This document shows positions 1 to 5,764 of a DNA stretch of 6,103 nucleotides, one piece after another. Source of the stretch: PALSA-1296 sp038210275. Its GTDB lineage: Bacteria > Bacteroidota > Ignavibacteria > Palsa-1295. The notes beneath the pieces are model-generated. The model worked only from the letters and a program-made list of their open reading frames with translations, had not been told where the DNA came from and ran no database searches. A program made the position numbers and the translations under genes. Each line of letters opens with the position of its first letter. Position 1 is the first letter of the stretch. The DNA is taken from assembly GCA_038210275.1 (NCBI GenBank), contig JBBQWV010000035.1, positions 1 through 6,103 on the forward strand. Direction: 5' to 3'.

Positions 1-1257
1 AGACCCAACTGCGCAGAGTTTTCCTACTGAGACAAATACTCCTTTCACATCCGATCTCTCCACAAATACGAAATATATTCCTCGGAGCAACGAAGAAATA
101 TCTAGCGTCAAAGTTGCATGATCTAATGTCATCCCTGTCATTATTTCTCTTCCAAGAACATCAATGATTTTATATTTTGTAGGGGATTCAAGAGGCACTA
201 AGTTTAAAGTTGTTGTAGCAGGGTTAGGGAAGATGCGATGACTGAAATAAATTTCATCATTATAATTTTTAACCTTGCTTTCAGCCAGAGTTAATACGAC
301 ATTATTTACTACATTCTGACTACCGCCTATAACGAAAATTTTATTGTTTATAGCTGACGTTGCAAGTTGGGTGCGGTTGTGAAAAGTTGTATCATGTGCA
401 GTTATAAGTGTATCCCAATGATGTAAGAATGGGTCATAAACTTCAGTTGGAGTATTGATTGGAAAACCACCACTCATTAAATTACCACCGCCTATAAAAT
501 AAATTTTACCATTAATTTCTTCTGCCCCATAATATTCTCTCGGAGCTTTCATAACGCTTCCAGACTCAATACTCCAATGGTTTGTTTGTGGGTCATAAAC
601 TTGAACATTTGAATGGATTGAAGTGTCGAGTAAAAATCCAAAAACATATATTTTATCATTAATGACGAAAGCTTTTGGGGTGATAACTGCCACTAATGAA
701 TCGGTAGAATTCGCTGGCAAAGTTCTCCAATTTTTAGATTTCGTATTAAATATTTCAACAGTATTATCCCAGTATCCAAGATAATGCGCCCCTCCAATCA
801 CATATATATCATCACCTATAACGCATGAAGCCGGTTCCGAGCGTGTTGTAAATGTATTACCCTCAGATAATGCAGCGACATCCCACACATTATCAGCAGG
901 ACTAAAAACCCATACTGTATCGGCATAATCAATATTGTTTTCAACACCCCCAATTATGTAAATTTTGTCGCCAACAACTGCGGCTGTCGCGCCATAGTGT
1001 GCTGGGAATTTCCCAGTTACTTGGGGAGTCATCCACGAGTCTGTTAAAGGATCGTATACTTGGACTAAATTAGAAAAAGGAACACCACCACCTATAGCAT
1101 AGATTTTTCCGTTCAGAACAGAGGTGGTCAGCTCATATCTGGATTTAAATCCAGCTGACGAAATTGTGGACCAAGATGCAGATTGGGCTTGCGCCTGTGA
1201 TGCTAAGACCACAAGCGCAAGACTTACTATAATTTTTTTTACCCTGATTAATCCCAT
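1..1257 (-). CDS. Secreted kelch-repeat protein with T9SS type A sorting domain (3' end outside window)
   Basis: 419 codons are visible, from ATG at 1257-1255 and open to base 1, so the C-terminus is cut by the window. Residues 1-24 form a signal peptide (basic MGLIRVKK, hydrophobic IIVSLALVVLA, then SQAQA before QSASW). Six kelch motifs follow about every 50 residues: NGKIYAIGG at 49, GDKIYIIGG at 96, GDDIYVIGG at 148, NDKIYVFG at 200, NGKIYFIGG at 249 and NNKIFVIGG at 304. Several are followed by the typical VYDP...W strand. This predicts a six-bladed beta-propeller. Residues 341-415 resemble a T9SS type A domain: FPNPA at 343-347, IIDVLGRE, then LDISSLLRGIYFVFV. By family knowledge such proteins are exported by Sec and then attached or released by T9SS. 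The ligand is unknown. The last visible residues (GKLCAVGS) fit the usual final strand poorly. The gene is visibly AT-richer than the debris upstream. No clear promoter was found. Confidence 0.88.
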   Translation of the reverse strand, partial: MGLIRVKKIIVSLALVVLASQAQAQSASWSTISSAGFKSRYELTTSVLNGKIYAIGGGVPFSNLVQVYDPLTDSWMTPQVTGKFPAHYGATAAVVGDKIYIIGGVENNIDYADTVWVFSPADNVWDVAALSEGNTFTTRSEPASCVIGDDIYVIGGAHYLGYWDNTVEIFNTKSKNWRTLPANSTDSLVAVITPKAFVINDKIYVFGFLLDTSIHSNVQVYDPQTNHWSIESGSVMKAPREYYGAEEINGKIYFIGGGNLMSGGFPINTPTEVYDPFLHHWDTLITAHDTTFHNRTQLATSAINNKIFVIGGSQNVVNNVVLTLAESKVKNYNDEIYFSHRIFPNPATTTLNLVPLESPTKYKIIDVLGREIMTGMTLDHATLTLDISSLLRGIYFVFVERSDVKGVFVSVGKLCAVGS

Positions 1258-1513
1258 CTTATTCCGCAAGTTTGATGATAACAACTATTGAGAACGAGGT
1301 CTTTGACTTGGGGCGGTCGCTCACCATTTGCGCAAGTAGGGGTACCGTTTTCATTATAAACACAATTATGGGCTTGCCGGAAAACAAGTGAATCATAGTC
1401 ATATTGGTGCAATATTCGTCGGACATGCCAGGCATTGCGCCTTCGTGATAGTTACAACTAACATCAGAGCGAGAAGAATTCCTAGTCCTCGAGAAATAGG
1501 GTACAATTGGCGT
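1248..1513 (-). pseudogene. Frame-broken remnant of an unrecognised Cys-rich gene
   Basis: No complete gene covers this stretch, but two minus-strand frames look coding in succession. One frame is open from 1513 to a TAA at 1261-1259 and reads SDVSCNYHEGAMPGMSDEYC then TNMTMIHLFSGK. Near 1370-1380 the coding-like reading moves to another frame: AHNCVYNENGTPTCANGE, RPPQVKDLVLNSCYHQTCGI, ending at a TAA (1250-1248) just inside the kelch gene. Joined, these give a Cys-rich sequence interrupted by a small indel and truncated at the kelch start. An ATG (1435-1433) would allow a 58-aa peptide in the first frame, but its second half looks non-coding. A third frame reads a hydrophobic run, LGILLALMLVVTITKAQC, before stopping at 1399, which may be chance. 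I do not recognise a family. Assembly or sequencing indels could mimic decay. Confidence 0.35.
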
Positions 1514-1538
1514 TTAAGGAATACTTCATCGATTTTAT

Positions 1539-1680
1539 CTACACCGTAAACTTCACGCTTACCGTTGTGCCGTCTTCGGAGAAATCGAATTTGACGTCAT
1601 CGGCTAAGGTTTTTATCAGGAAGACTCCTCTGCCGTTGGGACAATAAATTCAGTAATGAATTTGAAGGATCAGTAAACCC
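1539..1680 (-). pseudogene. C-terminal fragment of an RsbW-type anti-sigma/serine kinase ATPase
   Basis: The 34 codons before a TAG at 1541-1539 read NGRGVFLIKTLADDV then KFDFSEDGTTVSVKFTV. This matches the end of GHKL-fold RsbW/SpoIIAB-type proteins, where GRGIFLI is the G2-type ATP-binding box and two beta strands close the domain. Immediately upstream in this frame is a TGA (1652-1650). A neighbouring frame continues plausibly with GFTDPSNSLLNLL (1680-1642), resembling the DP...NLL stretch that normally precedes the glycine box. This suggests a small indel around 1640-1645. The N-box half of the domain is not present before the permease gene at 1725, so the protein cannot be functional here. 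Full members are about 130-150 aa and act in partner-switching control of sigma factors. Confidence is good for the GRGVFLI segment and weaker for the upstream extension. Confidence 0.55.
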
Positions 1681-1724
1681 TGCACAGTTCTGGAGGATCA
1701 AGTAAATGATGAGAAACTAAGCTC

Positions 1725-2516
1725 TCACACTGGTTTCATCGCAGTTGGCGGTCTTTTGTTTATTGAGGTGATGAGATGGTAGATGATGATGATGCCGAAT
1801 AAGCCGAGGGCGATGTAGGAGAAGATCGGAGTTTTATCGTGAACGTAGTCAATAAAATTTGCCCAACCTTGTGATGATGGCTGCGGAAGGAAATTGCCCT
1901 CGTATGCCTCGTGCAATGAATCAAAAACTAACTGCACTACGAAGAAGAGAAGCACAAATGCCGTCTGCTGCAAAAATTTCCCTACTTGAACTTTAATGAT
2001 GCCTTTGGAAAGCGCATACGTCAGAATAACGGCAAAGCCAATTCCTAAAAGCATTGCGACTACGTAATATGATCCGCCGATGCCAGCTCCGAAAGCCAAA
2101 AGTAAGAGCACGGTTTCGAATCCTTCTCTTGCGATCATGAAAAAAACAAAGAGGAACATTCCGATAAGCGGCATAATAGAATTTCCACTTTCATACCGAT
2201 TAACTTTGTTCTCGATCTCATGTCGAAGATTTTTTCCGGTCTTCATCATCCAGAATACCATTCCCGAAACAGCGATCATTGCTGAAATATAGAGAATGAG
2301 TTCGAGTCCGTGATTATTGACAAGGGCAATAGTGCCGAGGATATATCCTCCGGCAACGCAGAAGATGATCGCAACAGCGATTCCCCAAATAGCTGCTTTG
2401 CGAAACCGCATATCGCCGCGCTTCTTGATCGCGATCATCACCGTCATAATAACAAGCGATGCTTCGATGCCTTCGCGAAAACTGATAACAAACTGATTAA
2501 AAATTCTTTCAAACAT
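1725..2516 (-). CDS. FTR1-family iron permease (EfeU/Ftr1-like)
   Basis: This 263-aa polytopic inner-membrane protein starts at ATG 2516-2514 and ends MKPV. It carries both family hallmarks: REGIE at residues 14-18 in the first transmembrane helix and REGFE at 130-134 in the fourth. These REGxE-type glutamates bind ferric iron during transport in Ftr1 and EfeU. About seven hydrophobic segments are visible, roughly 8-29, 41-62, 72-92, 114-137, 146-168, 186-200 and 229-250. The FDSLHEAYEGNFLP stretch at 198-211 matches the conserved HE...LP region near the C-terminus. Length agrees with bacterial EfeU (about 275 aa). No EfeO, EfeB or periplasmic imelysin-like partner lies nearby. The gene follows the Fur-family gene by 99 nt on the same strand, so co-transcription and iron control are likely (inference). 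No strong ribosome binding site is seen; the leader is A-rich, as is common in this group. Confidence 0.93.
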   Translation of the reverse strand: MFERIFNQFVISFREGIEASLVIMTVMIAIKKRGDMRFRKAAIWGIAVAIIFCVAGGYILGTIALVNNHGLELILYISAMIAVSGMVFWMMKTGKNLRHEIENKVNRYESGNSIMPLIGMFLFVFFMIAREGFETVLLLLAFGAGIGGSYYVVAMLLGIGFAVILTYALSKGIIKVQVGKFLQQTAFVLLFFVVQLVFDSLHEAYEGNFLPQPSSQGWANFIDYVHDKTPIFSYIALGLFGIIIIYHLITSINKRPPTAMKPV

Positions 2517-2530
2517 GTGTTTTTTCTGAG

Positions 2531-2614
2531 TTCTAAATTCTTAATTCTTAGTTCTTAATTTTTGATTCTTAGTCTTCAATTAAGAACTAAGAATTAAGCA
2601 CTAAGAACTTAATC
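2531..2614. repeat. Array of twelve 7-nt units with a central orientation switch (21-bp inverted repeat)
   Basis: The 84 bases divide exactly into twelve heptamers. Seven read as TTCTTAA/TTCTTAG variants (2531-2579), and five read as their complements TTAAGAA/CTAAGAA (2580-2614). The switch makes a perfect 21-bp inverted repeat, 2540-2560 against 2578-2598, with a 17-nt loop. The array lies between the fur-family stop codon and the permease start. In the minus-strand transcript it would form a long A:U-only stem about 24 nt before the permease ATG. It lacks the GC stem and U tail of an ordinary terminator. It could be simple-sequence expansion, an RNA stability or attenuation element, or a spread of half-sites for the neighbouring regulator, because it contains TTAGTCTT (2569-2576), which also occurs in the palindrome at 3192-3212. 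Confidence 0.8.
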
Positions 2615-2615
2615 T

Positions 2616-3185
2616 TCACCGTATCCTATGATTATTCTTCTTATTCGGATTCATGAGCGCTGATTTGATCTGCGTTGCATATTCGCAATCTTTTATATCC
2701 ATTGCGCCATCGAGACATTGGCTAAATACCTGAAAAGAATGATAAAGCGGTTTGAATCCATAGGCTATACAAATATCATTCTGCATCTGAATGACGCGGG
2801 CATTGTCGAATTCGATGATCTTACCGCACGTCGTGCAGATCAAGTGATCGTGATGGGGGCGGTCAACAGTTTTTTCGTATTGCGCATGACCCTGGGAAAA
2901 TCTGTAACGCGAAACTAAGCCGCATTCATGGAGTAGGTTCAACGTTTTATAAACTGTTGCGCGGGAAACTTTGGAGCCATTATTTTTCAGCCAGATAAAA
3001 AGATTATCGGCATCGAAATGGTCATCCCATTTCATAACAGCATCAAGAACTTCGAAACGCTCCGGAGTTATTCGATACTCGCCATCCTTCAGAAATTTTC
3101 TGAAAATCTCATCGGGCGAAGGTTCGGGCAGTATAACTGCTTTTACCTTCTTGCCACTTTTGGATTCGGTTTTTTCCTCAGCCAT
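2616..3185 (-). CDS. Fur-family metal-dependent transcriptional repressor
   Basis: The 189-aa protein has the two-part Fur architecture. A winged helix spans about 24-105, with HFDADNLF at 56-63 and the DNA-recognition helix SRATVYKTLNLL at 74-85. A metal-binding dimerisation domain follows from about 110. Metal-site residues are visible: H111, H112 and H114 in HHDHLICTTCGKIIEF, E125, H149, and the structural zinc pair C117/C120. E125 in IIEF is the Fur-like choice; PerR has Asp there. A second cysteine pair is present as C157 and C167, more widely spaced than the usual CX2C or CX4C. The protein is longer than typical Fur (about 140-150 aa), with a charged N-terminal extension of roughly 20 residues. 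The adjacent iron permease favours an iron-sensing role, but Zur or another specificity is not excluded. A palindrome 7 nt upstream of the ATG suggests autoregulation. Confidence 0.92.
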   Translation of the reverse strand: MAEEKTESKSGKKVKAVILPEPSPDEIFRKFLKDGEYRITPERFEVLDAVMKWDDHFDADNLFIWLKNNGSKVSRATVYKTLNLLHECGLVSRYRFSQGHAQYEKTVDRPHHDHLICTTCGKIIEFDNARVIQMQNDICIAYGFKPLYHSFQVFSQCLDGAMDIKDCEYATQIKSALMNPNKKNNHRIR

Positions 3186-3191
3186 TGTTAT

Positions 3192-3212
3192 TATTAAGAC
3201 TTAGTCTTAATA
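3192..3212 (-). promoter_or_regulatory. Candidate Fur-type operator (7-1-7 palindrome) before the fur-family gene
   Basis: A perfect 10-1-10 palindrome has the core TAAGACTTAGTCTTA (3195-3209), the 7-1-7 symmetry of Fur, PerR and Zur boxes, although its bases differ from the E. coli Fur consensus. It ends 7 nt upstream of the regulator's start codon, where bound protein would block transcription or its start. A TATATTTT element lies just upstream on the minus strand (3222-3215), close to the TAnnTTTG form of the Bacteroidota -7 box, but no convincing -33 element was found. Autoregulation is an inference from symmetry and position. Confidence 0.6.
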
Positions 3213-3284
3213 CGAAAATATATGGGATTGAGTTCCAATCTTATTCATTAGATAAATAGATAAATGAAGGATCAGCTTCCCTGT

Positions 3285-3406
3285 GTCATCGCGAGGAGTC
3301 CGCTTGCGGACGACGTGGCGATCTCAAAGCTTGAATGTTATACAAAAGTTGGGTTTTTAGATTGCTTAGTCGGGCTAATTCGCCGCGGCGGACCCCTCGT
3401 GATGAC
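3285..3406. repeat. Fold-back intergenic repeat, about 122 bp
   Basis: The ends are imperfect inverted copies: GTCATCGCGAGGAGTCCGC (3285-3303) against the complement of 3388-3406, GTCATCACGAGGGGTCCGC, 17 of 19 matching. The similarity continues inward (GCGATCTC on the left, GATTGCTTAGTC on the right). Each arm has its own GC palindrome: GTCCGCTTGCGGAC at 3298-3311 and CGCCGCGGCG at 3381-3390. This resembles the dispersed CATTGCGAGGAG...CTCGCAATGAC repeats I know from many environmental bacterial genomes. It encodes no transposase and could be a MITE- or REP-like element, or act as a bidirectional RNA stem. It is sharply GC-richer than the flanking DNA. Translating it gives the artefact IARSPLADDVAIS, not a real protein. 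Confidence 0.7.
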
Positions 3407-3453
3407 GTTATTTAAGGCTTTTTTCATTATTTTCACACTTTTTTAAGGATTTC

Positions 3454-3484
3454 TTGGATTTTCTCGAAAAATTGTGTAACTTTG
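3454..3484 (+). promoter_or_regulatory. Bacteroidota-type promoter for the Ig-like T9SS protein
   Basis: TTGG at 3454-3457 and TAACTTTG at 3477-3484 are separated by 19 nt. This matches the Bacteroidota primary-sigma consensus of a TTTG-like -33 box and TAnnTTTG -7 box with 19-21 nt between. The -7 box is an exact match and the -33 has one difference. Transcription should start near 3490, giving a leader of about 70 nt before the ATG at 3562. Confidence 0.75.
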
Positions 3485-3508
3485 TACCCGGAAATGTATT
3501 TATCAGGG

Positions 3509-3535
3509 GAGCAGAATTGTTGTCTGCTCATTTTT
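3509..3535 (+). terminator. Leader hairpin with T-tract (possible attenuator)
   Basis: GAGCAGA (3509-3515) pairs perfectly with TCTGCTC (3523-3529) across a 7-nt loop. ATTTTT follows directly, giving the shape of a small intrinsic terminator. It lies between the predicted transcription start near 3490 and the start codon at 3562, with no upstream plus-strand gene for it to end. It may act as a leader attenuator, end a short RNA of about 45 nt, or simply stabilise the 5' end. The stem is short, so termination may be weak. Confidence 0.45.
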
Positions 3536-3561
3536 CAACCGATTTTCACTTATAAATTGAA

Positions 3562-5646
3562 ATGGAATATATGAAACCTTATCTTACTTCTTTCATGAGA
3601 GTAGCTGCTTTGATGACGCTGCTTTGCTCATTGACTTTCGTGGGTTCAAAGTCAGCAAGCGCTGATTGCGGATTTACGCTTTCCTCGACTGATGCGTCGT
3701 GGGCATTTACTGCGAATGCTGGTTCTACCCAAAGCCGCACATTCTATGTTACTAATACATCAGGAGGTTCATTGACGCTGAAATTCAGCATCACCAGTGC
3801 AGCTTCATTTACTGTGAACCACGAGCAAATCACTCTTGCAAATGGTGATACGGCTTCATTCACCATCAAATTTGCTCCGGGTACCGGAGATCATGGCCTT
3901 GTTGAAGGTGGTATTAATATTTCAAAATCTGGATCAGATTGCCATCAGACAATAAAATTAGTCGGTACGATCACCAACACGACCGTTACAGATGGCCTTG
4001 TAGCCGATCCGCATGAGTTTAGCTTCGGCACTGTTGCCGTAGGTACGAAAGTTTGCAAGGAAGTGAAGATTACCAATATCTCGAAAGATGTTATTGGAAA
4101 TTGGTCTTTCAGTCATTGTGACAACGCCGATTTTACTGTAAGCTTTGGCAGTTTTGATACACTTGGAATCGGAAGTTCGAGAACGATCACAATTTGTTAC
4201 ACACCTCATGCGGCTAGCACGCAAGCCAGCTGTAGTTTAACAATTAAATACAGTGGTATGAGTTCTGCTCTTTCGGGTTCTCTGGTTATCGCATTCAGCG
4301 GAAATTCCTCAGGCGACCACACGGGTGACTCTACAAAGACACCAGTTCTCGTTGCTGATCCACATGAGTTCAGCTTCGGCACAGTTGATGCAGGTTCAAG
4401 CGTTTGTAAAGATGTAGTCGTCAGCAATAAAGGCAAATCAACGATCGTAGTTACAGGTTGGTCGAAATGCGATAATGCAGACTTCTCGATCACCCCTGCA
4501 ATTTCAACAGCCGATACGCTCGCTGCCGGAAGCTCTATGACTTTCACGATCTGCTACAAGCCGCATGAAGCTGGTTTGCAGGCAAGTTGCAACTTGACAG
4601 TGAAATATATCAGTATTGATCCTGTCGGCGATGGCTCGATCGTCATCAATTTCTCCGGTAATTCAACTGCTCACACAGGCACTGACAAAGTTTGCCTTCA
4701 TTCTGAGCAAGGCGCGAATAACATGGATGCTATTGTCATTGGCGGAAGTGCTGATCATACATTGTACCTGATCAATAAGAGTAACTTCGACATCGTTGTC
4801 GCAAAGGCTGATATCACCGGTGATTATGCAAAATACTTTGCAATTTCATCAACATTACCGATCACCGTACCGGCAAATACGACGACGACGACACTTACTT
4901 ATACCTTCTCACCAACAGCAGGAATTCCTCAGTCTGTTAAAGCAACAATTACTTTCGGTCTTACCGGAGATAGCTTGCAGTGCCCAAGCACAACGGGAGT
5001 TTTAGTAGGATATGTCGTTCATTCGAATACCACTACTGATAGTGTGGTCCGTCCGCTGTTCCCGAATGAGAAGCGCACACTTGGAATCGAAGGAAATGGA
5101 AATCGTACTTCGACTTCCTTCTATTTTACCAATAACCTTGCTGTCGATGCTACAGTAAATAAAGTCTATCTTGCTGATGGTACATACTTCACGATCAGCT
5201 CGACAAATCCGACACCGACTCCGTTCGTCTTGCATCCGGGTGATAATCTTACTGTAGTTGTAACCTATACAGCGACAGATAAGGCAGTGCATCACGATCA
5301 GCTTATGATCGATGCTGATCATCAGTTGCAGTCAACATCGTTTGACCTTCAGGGTGTGCAGACGGTTGTAAACAGTGTTGCGAACTCGCTACCTACAGGT
5401 GTTGCGATTAATATGTCGCCGAACCCTGCATCGAGCTATGTTACAGTGAATATGGCTGGTGTTGCTATGGCAGATGTACAGGTCTATGACTTGCTTGGCA
5501 AATTAGTGATCTCAACGAAAGCAAGCACAACATGGAAATGGGATGCTTCGAATATCGTAAGCGGATCCTATATCGTCCGTGTATCAGGCACAAGCCTCAA
5601 CGGCGAGCAGTTCGTTGCTTCGAAGAGAATAATCGTTTCTAAATAA
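3562..5646 (+). CDS. Large secreted Ig-like (choice-of-anchor D-type) repeat protein with T9SS type A sorting domain
   Basis: The protein is 694 aa from the ATG at 3562; an in-frame ATG at 3571 (MKPYLTSFMRV) is an equally plausible start. A signal peptide ends near residue 34 (VGSKSASA before DCGF). About five beta-sandwich domains follow: 35-140, 147-262, 264-372, 375-490 and 500-605. They show the ASPM-SPD-2-Hydin/choice-of-anchor D pattern of F.FGTV..G, a ...TN.S strand and a ...F.P strand. Domains 2 and 3 are close duplicates. Residues 613-694 are a T9SS type A tail: SPNPASSYVTV (PNP at 620-622), VQVYDLLGKLVIS, then GSYIVRVSG and a terminal KRIIVSK. The likely fate is secretion or surface attachment through T9SS. 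No catalytic domain is visible, so an adhesive or structural role is only inferred. A promoter lies at 3454-3484 and a terminator at 5673-5702, so it is probably monocistronic. Confidence 0.92.
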   Translation: MEYMKPYLTSFMRVAALMTLLCSLTFVGSKSASADCGFTLSSTDASWAFTANAGSTQSRTFYVTNTSGGSLTLKFSITSAASFTVNHEQITLANGDTASFTIKFAPGTGDHGLVEGGINISKSGSDCHQTIKLVGTITNTTVTDGLVADPHEFSFGTVAVGTKVCKEVKITNISKDVIGNWSFSHCDNADFTVSFGSFDTLGIGSSRTITICYTPHAASTQASCSLTIKYSGMSSALSGSLVIAFSGNSSGDHTGDSTKTPVLVADPHEFSFGTVDAGSSVCKDVVVSNKGKSTIVVTGWSKCDNADFSITPAISTADTLAAGSSMTFTICYKPHEAGLQASCNLTVKYISIDPVGDGSIVINFSGNSTAHTGTDKVCLHSEQGANNMDAIVIGGSADHTLYLINKSNFDIVVAKADITGDYAKYFAISSTLPITVPANTTTTTLTYTFSPTAGIPQSVKATITFGLTGDSLQCPSTTGVLVGYVVHSNTTTDSVVRPLFPNEKRTLGIEGNGNRTSTSFYFTNNLAVDATVNKVYLADGTYFTISSTNPTPTPFVLHPGDNLTVVVTYTATDKAVHHDQLMIDADHQLQSTSFDLQGVQTVVNSVANSLPTGVAINMSPNPASSYVTVNMAGVAMADVQVYDLLGKLVISTKASTTWKWDASNIVSGSYIVRVSGTSLNGEQFVASKRIIVSK
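4000..4680 (+). repeat. Tandem duplication of a 351-bp (117-aa) Ig-like domain within the T9SS protein
   Basis: Two consecutive units begin VADPHEFSFGTV at residues 147 and 264, exactly 351 bp apart. Each keeps four cysteines in the same places: VCK.V, .CDNADF, TICY.PH and QASC.LT. They also share closing strands of the FSGNS type. DNA is still recognisably similar (for example CATGAGTTTAGCTTCGGCAC against CATGAGTTCAGCTTCGGCAC at the start of each copy), with scattered, largely synonymous differences. This indicates an older in-frame duplication under protein-level constraint. The paired cysteines probably form disulfides after export. Confidence 0.85.
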
Positions 5647-5672
5647 GCTATCCCATCAAGGGAGGGTATGTG

Positions 5673-5711
5673 AAAAGGCAGTCGCGGAAGCGACTGCCTT
5701 TTGTTATTTAG
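5673..5711 (+). terminator. Strong intrinsic terminator after the Ig-like T9SS gene
   Basis: A perfect 13-bp stem (AAAAGGCAGTCGC, 5673-5685, paired with 5690-5702) is capped by a GGAA loop of the GNRA type. It is followed by a T-rich stretch, TTTTGTTATTT. It begins 26 nt after the stop codon at 5644-5646. The flanking A and T runs make it potentially active in both directions. Confidence 0.92.
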
Positions 5712-5764
5712 GCAGGGAAACTTTGTCAAAGATATAGGGTTTTCCTATGAGTATTTAATATGAC

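Noticed and set aside
1399..1470. Hydrophobic run LGILLALMLVVTITKAQC as a signal-peptide gene start
   Set aside because: It stops soon after the apparent cleavage site, lacks a good start codon, and a competing frame over the same bases looks more coding-like.
1648..1663. AATTCA-GTAA-TGAATT hairpin as a terminator after the permease
   Set aside because: It is a short AT stem without a T-tract and lies inside apparent coding debris.
2080..2558. Plus-strand reading frames opposite the permease gene
   Set aside because: They are antisense to a well-supported FTR1 gene and show no recognisable domain.
2718..3204. Plus-strand reading frames opposite the Fur-family gene
   Set aside because: They are antisense to conserved Fur motifs and resemble no protein.
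3264..3446. A 60-codon plus-strand reading frame containing IARSPLADDVAIS
   Set aside because: It is the translation of the fold-back repeat at 3285-3406. This peptide pattern is a familiar artefact of such repeats, and there is no domain or start signal.
3958..4547. Minus-strand reading frames opposite the Ig-like T9SS gene
   Set aside because: They are shadows of a strong coding region with clear repeats and a sorting domain on the other strand.
5722..5753. TTTG (5722-5725) plus TATGAGTA as a promoter for the gene at 5765
   Set aside because: Spacing is acceptable (20 nt), but the -7 element matches only TA of TAnnTTTG, so support is too thin.
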